From positions 1,674,001-1,738,000 of the forward strand of contig NC_012963.1 in assembly GCF_000027005.1 (NCBI RefSeq): 64,000 bases of DNA, in the 5' to 3' direction. Position 1 is the first letter of the stretch; the number at the start of each line of letters is the position of its first letter. The notes below the pieces were generated by a model. It saw only the letters and a list, made by a program, of their open reading frames with translations, was not told the origin of the DNA and did not search any database. Both the position numbers and the translations under genes were made by a program. Positions 20,310 to 27,656 of the stretch are shown here, one piece after another. This DNA is from Komagataella phaffii GS115. Taxonomy: Eukaryota; Ascomycota; Pichiomycetes; Pichiales; Pichiaceae.

Positions 20310-23300
20310 TTAAGGCGATAAATGGTCTGTTGCAAAAAGTTCTTCCGCGTAGTCAAAGTCCCATAACGAGTTCTGCAACTTGTTCTCTAGTTTAGCTTTC
20401 TTACTGGGTTCCTCGTCGGCGTCGGATGATCTCTTCAAAACTTCATTTTCTTCAGGAGGGGTAGGCAACATTCCAAACGATAGCGTCTTGCTGATTGCCG
20501 AAACATCTCTGAACACTGCATTGATTGCAGCTGGCGTAACCTTGCTAGACCACTCGTTGGCATTTTTACTGGTAGACGGAGAGTCCAAGGGTCGGGACGA
20601 GCCTGGGGTCTTGATAAAAGATAGTGGAGTCTGCAAGATTGCGGACGGAGTTATACCCTTTTGAGATATAGTATCTTTCTTGACAGAATTGCTTTCCTTG
20701 GAGTCTAGTAGTTGAGTCTCCTCATCTTTGAGGTCCAACGAGCGAGATAACATGCAGAGGAAATAAGAAGCAGGGTCATCAAGTCCCAATTCTTTTATTC
20801 TCATCCGAGAAGTATTAATAGCGGCACTCTCTGCTTCTTCCTTTGCTTGGATCTCGTTCTGTTCTTTCGTAGCTACAAGATTCTCTGGTGACTGAACGCT
20901 GCTAGGAGTTGCCATCACTACAGGGCTTGATTTAGCCGCAGCGTTGGTAGCAGCCATCCTATTACCTTGCACTTTGGCTTGTTTACCGGGTGCGCCAGTA
21001 GAAGGTCCCGATACGGATGATTTGACTTTTCTTTTAGCTTGCTGAACTTGCTGTATAGGTACCTGTTGTTGTAGCTGCTGACGTTGCTGTGGTTGTTGCA
21101 GCATCTGCTGCGGTACTTGCTGTTCTAATGAAGCTTGATAGGGTTGTTGTGAATGTTGTGGTTGGGGCATATTATTAGGCAGTTGTTGCATATACTGCTG
21201 AGGTTTAGCATTGGGGGAAGTTTGAACTTGCTGAGCCAACCGTTGCTGAGGAAGAGCGCGTTGCTGTTGCCGATGCTGCTGTTGTTGGGGTGGAAACTGC
21301 TGGATTTGGTTAGGCATCAAGGAGTTTTGATTGAGCATAGGTGTCTGCATCAAGGGAGACGAGTTTAATTGCTGTCCCGAAGCTGGGGTGACTCTCTGTT
21401 GCTGACTGAATGCAGCAGTATTGTTCAGAGAAGGGTCTTGAATCCCTAAACCTGAAAACATGTTGTTAGCATTTGATCCACCCATGAGCGAGTCAGGATT
21501 TGTCTGCGACGTGTAGAGCATATTATTTGGCAGCTGCTTATTTCCCTGGCCCATCTGGGGGACTTGCTGGAGATTAGAAGTCTGCTGCTGTTGTTGCTGT
21601 TGTTGTTGCAGAGACTGAACATTTTGTAATTGTTGAAACTTGCGCTGCTGGAGTTCTTTCAAGTAAGTAATGTACTTGTGAATCTGAGTTTGAACTCTTT
21701 GTAAAATGTTTGGAGTCGCCAAATACTCATTTCGCTTCAGACTTTCTAAAACTTCCTTCAGCATGAACTTGATTTGAATCAGCCTTCTTGTACCCTCAAC
21801 ATTCTTTGTGGCAATAAAAAAGTTCGGAATCAAATTCTCTGTTGTGATAGAGAGCTGGATCATAGTCTTAGCCTGATCCAGCACAGCTCGTTTCTGATCA
21901 GGTGTGATTTCGTTTGTCACATTTTTTAGCTTTATTGGTAGTTGCAAAGCCTCTGCGTACACTTTTCTTAAATTAGTCCAATCCTCTTCTGTAGCTTGGA
22001 TACCAGGTAAAAGCTTTATAGGTTGCTTTTGCTGCTGCTGATGCATATTAGGCACAGGTTGTTGTGCATTTGGAAGTGCACCGAACATAGAATTTGATGG
22101 TACAGATTGTTGAGGTTGTTTCTGTTGCTGAGGTTTTTGCATAGGCCTTGCATTGTTGAATGTTGTAGGCAAAGTTTGGTTCATCAGGGGAGACGTATTG
22201 ACAAATTTCTGTGCCTGTTGTAGTGGCACAGATTGACCAGGAAAGCCTGGAACCGCTTGAGGAACCGAGTTTTGATTGTTCGCTTGTTGGCTTGAAGGAT
22301 TTGCAGTAGCATTTTTGTTTTGTAGAACTCGTGGTAGGTAATGTCGTTGAATGAACGTTTTGATGAAAGATTGTTGCTGGGCCGGCGCCAATGTTTGGGG
22401 CAAGTCGCCAGTTTGTTTCAGCCTCTCAATCAAATTCAATGCTTGCGTAGTACCTTCCCTAAGCATTTCTTGTGTTATTTGAAGTTGTGGCTGCTGAGTA
22501 GCAGATTGTTGTGGTGGCTGCTGTGGTTGTTGCTGCTGCTGACCTTGAACCAATTTGGAATTGAATTGAGGATTCTGAGCTTGTTGTTGAATGTGCTGTT
22601 GGTTGTTAGCCATACGATTCTGTTGCATAAACATCTGATCTCTTTGTGGCTGGGGTTGTGTTTGGGGTTGGGTCTGTACCTGGGGTTGCTGGGGTGGTTT
22701 CTGCATGGCATCTTGATGACTTCTTGCTTGTAACAGTTGCGAGTGGACCGTGTAAACCTGTTTAATGGTGTTCATCAGCTGAGGATTTATTTGCCCATTC
22801 TGCAACATCTGGGTTATTTGAGCCCAGGTATTGACGCCAACTGGAAGCCCAGGAATACGTTTCAAAAGAGCCTCAGGTATTGGGGCAGTTTTAAGATTGA
22901 CTCTTTGGTCATTGGAGAAATTATTCATCATGGGACGCTGCGGTTGCTGTTGTTGCTGTTGTTGTTGCGGTTGCTGTTGCTGATTATTTTTCATATACTG
23001 GTTTTGCTGTTGATGTTGCTGCATTTGTGGTTGAACGGGAATATTCTGTTGACCCATGCTCTGCATTCCGTTCAGAGTAGCTGCAGGGTCAGGGGCATTA
23101 GCGGCCATGGAGGAACGACCGTTAACCGCAGCCTGCTTGATGCTGGATACTTTGTTTCTCAACATGTCAACGTACTCCTTCTTTGATCTAGCATTGCTGA
23201 ACGCCCATTTTTCAAAGTCTTCAGCCAACTGTTTGGTCTTAGCGTTATTAAAGGAATTATTGCCCTGTATTTGGAAGACTGACTGTACAATAATGTTTAT

Positions 23301-23363
23301 GAAGCCCTGTCGTTCCTTCGGGTTGAGTTCCGAGTGCCATGGCTGTTGTGGTAACCCGTTCAT
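20310..23363 (-). CDS. GAL11: Mediator tail subunit Med15 (Gal11)
   Basis: A 1017-residue glutamine-rich protein. Residues 5-85 form a KIX-type domain (ending in RSKKEYVDMLRNKVSSIKQA), the docking site for activators in Gal11/Med15. Then come long Gln/Asn-rich tracts coded by mixed CAG/CAA, a helical central block (about 455-590), and a conserved C-terminal region after residue 870 (ELGLDDPASYFLCMLSRSLDL, then LWDFDYAEELFATD) that anchors the protein in the Mediator tail. It bridges gene-specific activators and Pol II. The Gln repeats are likely to vary in length between strains. The start ATG is 23361-23363, just downstream of a G-run cluster. Confidence 0.93.
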   Translation of the reverse strand: MNGLPQQPWHSELNPKERQGFINIIVQSVFQIQGNNSFNNAKTKQLAEDFEKWAFSNARSKKEYVDMLRNKVSSIKQAAVNGRSSMAANAPDPAATLNGMQSMGQQNIPVQPQMQQHQQQNQYMKNNQQQQPQQQQQQQQPQRPMMNNFSNDQRVNLKTAPIPEALLKRIPGLPVGVNTWAQITQMLQNGQINPQLMNTIKQVYTVHSQLLQARSHQDAMQKPPQQPQVQTQPQTQPQPQRDQMFMQQNRMANNQQHIQQQAQNPQFNSKLVQGQQQQQPQQPPQQSATQQPQLQITQEMLREGTTQALNLIERLKQTGDLPQTLAPAQQQSFIKTFIQRHYLPRVLQNKNATANPSSQQANNQNSVPQAVPGFPGQSVPLQQAQKFVNTSPLMNQTLPTTFNNARPMQKPQQQKQPQQSVPSNSMFGALPNAQQPVPNMHQQQQKQPIKLLPGIQATEEDWTNLRKVYAEALQLPIKLKNVTNEITPDQKRAVLDQAKTMIQLSITTENLIPNFFIATKNVEGTRRLIQIKFMLKEVLESLKRNEYLATPNILQRVQTQIHKYITYLKELQQRKFQQLQNVQSLQQQQQQQQQTSNLQQVPQMGQGNKQLPNNMLYTSQTNPDSLMGGSNANNMFSGLGIQDPSLNNTAAFSQQQRVTPASGQQLNSSPLMQTPMLNQNSLMPNQIQQFPPQQQQHRQQQRALPQQRLAQQVQTSPNAKPQQYMQQLPNNMPQPQHSQQPYQASLEQQVPQQMLQQPQQRQQLQQQVPIQQVQQAKRKVKSSVSGPSTGAPGKQAKVQGNRMAATNAAAKSSPVVMATPSSVQSPENLVATKEQNEIQAKEEAESAAINTSRMRIKELGLDDPASYFLCMLSRSLDLKDEETQLLDSKESNSVKKDTISQKGITPSAILQTPLSFIKTPGSSRPLDSPSTSKNANEWSSKVTPAAINAVFRDVSAISKTLSFGMLPTPPEENEVLKRSSDADEEPSKKAKLENKLQNSLWDFDYAEELFATDHLSP

Positions 23364-24287
23364 GGCAAGACAAAGGGCGATTTGGGAATGGTGGGGATGA
23401 TGGGGAAGGAAATAAAGAGAGGGAATGAGGAGAGGGAATCTGAGCGATTTGAGACTGAACTAATGCGGATGATGATGCGATTCGAGACAAGAACGAGGGG
23501 GATAGATTAGACAAAATATCATGATATATTTACATGCAAAATCATTGGGGGTAGTGAACCTTGCAGATCTGAGGTAATTGTGGTCCACAGTCTGGAAGGC
23601 GATCTGAAAGGAGCGTATTGTATCATAGCGGATATAGTACGACCTGCTTCTGACGTATTGTCAACGAGCTGCACCAGGGGCCTAAGATTATAAATCAGGA
23701 TCTCAAAGGGGGAGCATGTAGTGAAAGCCACACGGAGAAATGGAGTCAGAAACCTACTTAAAGAGAGTTTGTGAGTGAAGAATGAATTTGTTGCAGATTA
23801 TATCGTGTACGTGGGATCCACAGCTCAGCTGAGTTGACCGGTTAGAGCTTCACTGAGCAGGGTTGTTTGCTAGGATGCCAAATTGGGAATTTTTCAAATG
23901 CAAGCTGGATGACAGAGAATTAGTAACAGCCCAATCCGCCTTTTCTTTTTTGTCTTTGGATTCTCTTGTTGTCATGATATGCGACTGTACGCTCTTTACT
24001 AAAGGAAGATGTTCAGACTCACGCATCGATTGGCGACTAGCTGGCGACTAGCTGGCGACTAGCTGGCGACTAGCTGGCGACTAGCTGGCGATGAGTGATA
24101 CTCACTCGCCCTTGGTGCTTATCGCCCCATACAAAAATGACTCTTGCGTAGGAAGTTTTGGTAGGGGCGCCAGGTTTAGTCCCACTTGGTCGTGTCAATC
24201 ACCCGCTGGATTTACCAGACGTTCCTTTTGCTTTCTTCTCCAATCAACAGATCCCTCTTCAAGGCAGTTGGCATCCTTCTCCTCAAG
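23364..24287. other. GAL11 upstream region with minisatellite
   Basis: A 924-bp stretch between GAL11 and a small unrecognised gene. Near GAL11 it is purine-rich on the + strand and contains a four-run G motif; further right is an 11-bp tandem array. Short ORFs here (for example 23875-24051) have no family features. Confidence 0.6.
24031..24091. repeat. 11-bp tandem minisatellite, five full copies
   Basis: The unit TGGCGACTAGC is repeated five times without change (24031-24085), followed by a six-base partial copy. The junction GCTAGTC/GACTAGC gives each unit a short self-complementary CTAG core. A unit of 11 bp cannot keep a reading frame, so the array is non-coding. It has no spacers, so it is not a CRISPR array. 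Confidence 0.9.
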
Positions 24288-24761
24288 ATGGGTGCTTGGG
24301 TAATGGATGTTTTTCATGACCACACCTCACTTGACTTCTTGGATAATTTACTAAAGTCACAAGATCAGGTTAAATTTGTTGTGGATTCGTTGGCTGCTCC
24401 GGTACCACAAACTCTTGAGGATGGCGAGATTGATTGCAGTGAATCCTTTCAAAAGTTGATGTCTGCCATTTTTCTTGCAATTTGGCTGGACTTCGATACA
24501 AAGATTCCCTTAGCCAAAGCGAAGTACTCTGGCCACATCACTGATGGTATCGAAGAAACCTATGACAAAGTTAAGGATTCCCCAGATTTCCAGGAACTCG
24601 AAAAGCAGGGACAATTTTTCAAAAATCAAGCGAAACAATGGCTTAAATCTTTATCTGAAAACCCTGAATTATCGGAGCTCTGTGAATTATGGATAAAGGA
24701 TCCAGAAAACTACAAAAAGTGGAAGGAAAACATAGATTGGGTAATTGACTTTGTCTCCTGA
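24288..24761 (+). CDS. Unrecognised 157-residue protein
   Basis: I do not recognise this protein. The ORF track extends 34 residues upstream, but that extension starts at TTG; the first ATG is 24288. From there it is 157 residues: an acidic, largely helical soluble protein with hydrophobic blocks (SLDFLDNLL, LMSAIFLAIWLDF) and a C-terminal half rich in Trp, Lys and Glu (KQWLKSLSENPELSELCELW, then WKENIDWVIDFVS). There is no signal peptide and no clear membrane span. Codon use and composition look like its neighbours, so it is probably a real gene. It converges on the next small gene. Confidence 0.6.
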   Translation: MGAWVMDVFHDHTSLDFLDNLLKSQDQVKFVVDSLAAPVPQTLEDGEIDCSESFQKLMSAIFLAIWLDFDTKIPLAKAKYSGHITDGIEETYDKVKDSPDFQELEKQGQFFKNQAKQWLKSLSENPELSELCELWIKDPENYKKWKENIDWVIDFVS

Positions 24762-24854
24762 AGAAAAAGGGTCTACTTGTGTCAGTCGTATCATTTTATT
24801 CTGGTGCCTTTAGAGCTTGAACTCCTCCTAGGATCAGATACTTTAGGATACCGT

Positions 24855-25292
24855 TTATCTCTGTCTTTGTAATTGCTCTATAGCTTCTTTTATCAACAAA
24901 GAAAGATCTCCGCCTGCATCTCCACCGCTTTCTATAGCACATAAATTATTTTGCAACGTCTCGAGAGTAGGTAACATTGACAGTTCTGTAGTCTCTTTAA
25001 AGATCACGATAACATTATCCAACACACCTCCAAAGTAAGCGCAGACCTGAACAAAAATCTCCTTCTTTTCCGCATTCGATGAGGAGTTATTTGATGTCAG
25101 TGTTGACGCCAATGGAGACACTCTGGAGATTGTTTCCTTAATTTCGGTTTGCGTCCACTTGAGGTCATTTTGCACCATCGTATCATCCTTCACCGCATCT
25201 TGCTGAAGAGTTTTGGAAATGTAATCATCCAAGAGCCTCGCCAAAACTAACAATCCATGGAAATTACGTAGTTGAGAGTTCTCCTGGTCCAT
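24855..25292 (-). CDS. Unrecognised 145-residue helical protein
   Basis: I do not recognise this protein. It starts at a proper ATG and is predicted by eye to be mainly helical, with heptad-like spacing at both ends (LVLARLLDDYISKTL near the N terminus; LSLLIKEAIEQLQRQR at the C terminus) and a Ser/Asn-rich break in the middle. Size and style suit a small subunit of a multi-protein complex, but no family motif supports naming one. Confidence 0.6.
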   Translation of the reverse strand: MDQENSQLRNFHGLLVLARLLDDYISKTLQQDAVKDDTMVQNDLKWTQTEIKETISRVSPLASTLTSNNSSSNAEKKEIFVQVCAYFGGVLDNVIVIFKETTELSMLPTLETLQNNLCAIESGGDAGGDLSLLIKEAIEQLQRQR

Positions 25293-25475
25293 ACTTGGTA
25301 GTCAACCAATTGCTTACAGAAAATGCTCCCAATTAAGTAAAATTGAGAGTTGAAAAATACAATTCCAAATTCGTTTCACGGAATTTTTCCAAACATCAAA
25401 TAATTCGAATTTATTCACTTAAATAATACGCCTATTTTATACATATGAATAGATCAAATCTTTCCGGCTTCCATT

Positions 25476-26129
25476 TCAATATCCAGCAGCTCCAGGGACG
25501 TTTTCCTTCCCCTTCAAAGATAACAAAATCTCCTTAAATCTAGTCTTGTCCGCTTCATCAGCACCAAAAGAACTGTTCTTCTTCAACTTCAGCAGCTCTA
25601 CTGTTCTATCCCACACACTTCCCTGGTCGAAGAAACTGTCCCTCTTGGCAATGAACTTCTCCTCGTCCTCCTTGGTGGCCTTTAGAGATTTCTCCTTCTT
25701 GTCGTTATAGTTGACATAAAAGTCATCCACATCCTTCTCAGCCTGTTTTTTGATCTCTTCGTGTTTCTTGGCAGCAACCTCATCTCTCTTGGAGATCTCC
25801 AATTCAGTACGCTCTTTCCACTCTTGAATTGGCTTGCTCTCCTTCAAGTCCAAATTATCAAAAGTGCTGTGCAGTGGAGTATGTGCCTCTTCTTCGGGAG
25901 CATCTTCTACTGGAATACTCTCCTCTTGATCAGCATCTACTTTGGGAAAGTTGCTCTCAAATTCGTCGAACTCGTCCACGTTGTCGTCAGCCAACTCTTG
26001 GTCTCTCTCGGTTGTGAATTCATCGCCCAAAAGTTCCTTTTCTCTACTTAAAAAGTCACCTTGCGAAGGAGATTCACCGGAAGATGCGCCGGTGTCGACG
26101 TCTTTCAACTCTGGAAACTTGTCAGCCAT
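25476..26129 (-). CDS. CLC1: Clathrin light chain
   Basis: A 217-residue clathrin light chain, the regulatory subunit that binds the heavy chain hub in coated vesicles. It begins MADKFPELKDVD and has an acidic N-terminal region (DEFDEFESNFPKVD), a long charged central helix for heavy-chain binding (about 100-165, ending KKHEEIKKQAEKDVDDFY), and the conserved C-terminal W-D-R-T-V-E-L-L motif. The 27-residue extension in the longest ORF begins at TTG and is not likely coding; the ATG at 26129 starts exactly at the family N terminus. RTT103 is divergent, about 200 bp away. Confidence 0.92.
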   Translation of the reverse strand: MADKFPELKDVDTGASSGESPSQGDFLSREKELLGDEFTTERDQELADDNVDEFDEFESNFPKVDADQEESIPVEDAPEEEAHTPLHSTFDNLDLKESKPIQEWKERTELEISKRDEVAAKKHEEIKKQAEKDVDDFYVNYNDKKEKSLKATKEDEEKFIAKRDSFFDQGSVWDRTVELLKLKKNSSFGADEADKTRFKEILLSLKGKENVPGAAGY

Positions 26130-26333
26130 TGTGAAGAAATTATGCGGCAAGGTAAACAGGGGAGGTAGTGAGAGAAGACGATCTGGAGGTTTGGGGGCCC
26201 CACCTACCAATGAAGGTTTCGAGGGTCCTAACTCCCGTTGGACTTCCCTCTAGTTTGCCATTCCTCCCCTTCGAGGCTGAACGCTCTCGTATTTCTCCAC
26301 CAACAACCAAACCATTGATACTTACTCCAGACC

Positions 26334-27461
26334 ATGTCTTACTCAAAGGATATAGTTTTGGAAAAGCTTGCTAGTTTGGAAGAAACCCAAATTAGCATTC
26401 AATCCATCGGACAATGGTGTCTATTTCACCATAGACATGCTCCCGAAACCGTCGCCATTTGGAGTGAATTTGTAGGTTCCACCCAAACCAAGAAGCTTGC
26501 GGGGCTCTATCTGGCCAATGAAATTATTCAGCAATCGAGAGCTAAACGAAAGACTACATTTCTAGATGAGTTTGCCAAGGTGCTACCATCTACTTTAGAG
26601 CAAATCTATCCGAGTATGATCTCTACTCACCAGGCGAAACTGAAGCGAATTATAGATGTCTGGAGTCAACGTAAGATATTTGACTCAAACCTGATTCATA
26701 GACTTTATCAGAGCATACAGGATCAAAAAGCTTATAACGGTTTATCCTCGTCTAGTTCAAATTCTCCACCAATCAATTCTGGGGATTTGGCTCCTGAGAT
26801 TTCCTCTCTATCAACGCTGTTCAACAAAATCTCAACATTGAAGTCTTCAACGTCTCTGGTCGTTAATCAGATAAATGAACAATACTCAAGTCTATTCGAC
26901 TCTGAAACATTACCAGGAACTGATATTTATTTAAAACAACTTGGAGATCTATCAACCTTAATCACCTCAGCCAGATCAAAGTCACAGGAGACCCAAGAAT
27001 TACGAGAGTCCATAATAAATGAGCTGAAGAAACTGATTCAAGTCCAAGAGTCGTGGATTACGAAAGATGCAGAGTCTTCGGGTTCTCTGGATGAGAAACT
27101 TGCCACAGTTCAGCAGAAAGAATCAGAGTTGAAAGAATTCATAAACGATGTAGAAGAAGAAGATGGTGTACCTCAATATGCCGCTTCAAGTGATGAAGAA
27201 GGCGACGAAAATGTGTCAAAAAAGAGAAAAATGGAGAGCCCACCAACTGAAACAGTTGATTCTGGCGAACAGCCAACTAACCCAGTCCACCCTCAGCTTT
27301 CCTCCATCTTAGAGAGTCTATCTAGAACAACTGGACTAACACCAGAACCTGCTTCTACTTCGGACGAGTCAGCAACAGCAACGCAGAAGCAAGATGAAAC
27401 ACCTGTTTCTTCATCTATAAATCCTGCTCTAGCCAGTTTGCTGTCCAAACTTAACGGTTAA
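26334..27461 (+). CDS. RTT103: CID-domain transcription termination factor Rtt103
   Basis: A 375-residue protein with an N-terminal CTD-interacting domain (residues 1-135; FVGSTQTKKLAGLYLANEIIQQSR and LKRIIDVWSQRKIFD). A helical coiled region (150-280) follows, then an acidic, Ser/Thr/Pro-rich tail. This is the layout of Rtt103, which binds Ser2-phosphorylated Pol II CTD and works with the Rat1-Rai1 torpedo exonuclease at gene 3' ends. Pcf11 also has a CID but is longer and carries zinc fingers, absent here. Confidence 0.88.
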   Translation: MSYSKDIVLEKLASLEETQISIQSIGQWCLFHHRHAPETVAIWSEFVGSTQTKKLAGLYLANEIIQQSRAKRKTTFLDEFAKVLPSTLEQIYPSMISTHQAKLKRIIDVWSQRKIFDSNLIHRLYQSIQDQKAYNGLSSSSSNSPPINSGDLAPEISSLSTLFNKISTLKSSTSLVVNQINEQYSSLFDSETLPGTDIYLKQLGDLSTLITSARSKSQETQELRESIINELKKLIQVQESWITKDAESSGSLDEKLATVQQKESELKEFINDVEEEDGVPQYAASSDEEGDENVSKKRKMESPPTETVDSGEQPTNPVHPQLSSILESLSRTTGLTPEPASTSDESATATQKQDETPVSSSINPALASLLSKLNG

Positions 27462-27588
27462 TTCTTAATGTCTTCCCCAATCACTTGAGTACGAACTATG
27501 TATTATATAATCAGGCATCTTTTCTTTTTTTCTTTTTTTTTTGTCTCTCGCTTGGATCCCAACACCATATTTCAGATCTCCTGATGAC

Positions 27589-27595
27589 TGACTCA
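27589..27595. promoter_or_regulatory. Gcn4 site upstream of HIS4
   Basis: A perfect TGACTCA lies 62 bp upstream of the HIS4 ATG. S. cerevisiae HIS4 is the textbook Gcn4 target and has the same element. Confidence 0.75.
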
Positions 27596-27656
27596 CTGAT
27601 AATAAAAATACGGCTTCAGAATTTCTCAAGACTACACTCACTGTCCGACTTCAAGT

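Noticed and set aside
22901..23060. Trinucleotide-repeat element
   Set aside because: The CAG/CAA runs are the Gln-coding tracts of GAL11, not an independent repeat element.
20310..23363. Plus-strand Leu-rich ORFs inside GAL11 (for example 21153-21368, 22341-22733)
   Set aside because: They are antisense readings of Gln codons, which give Leu/Cys-rich translations; not genes.
23863..24051. 62-codon ORF upstream of the minisatellite
   Set aside because: It opens at TTG, runs into the repeat, and shows no family features.
24031..24091. Possible CRISPR array
   Set aside because: Units are 11 bp and directly adjacent, with no spacers, in a eukaryotic genome; it is a minisatellite.
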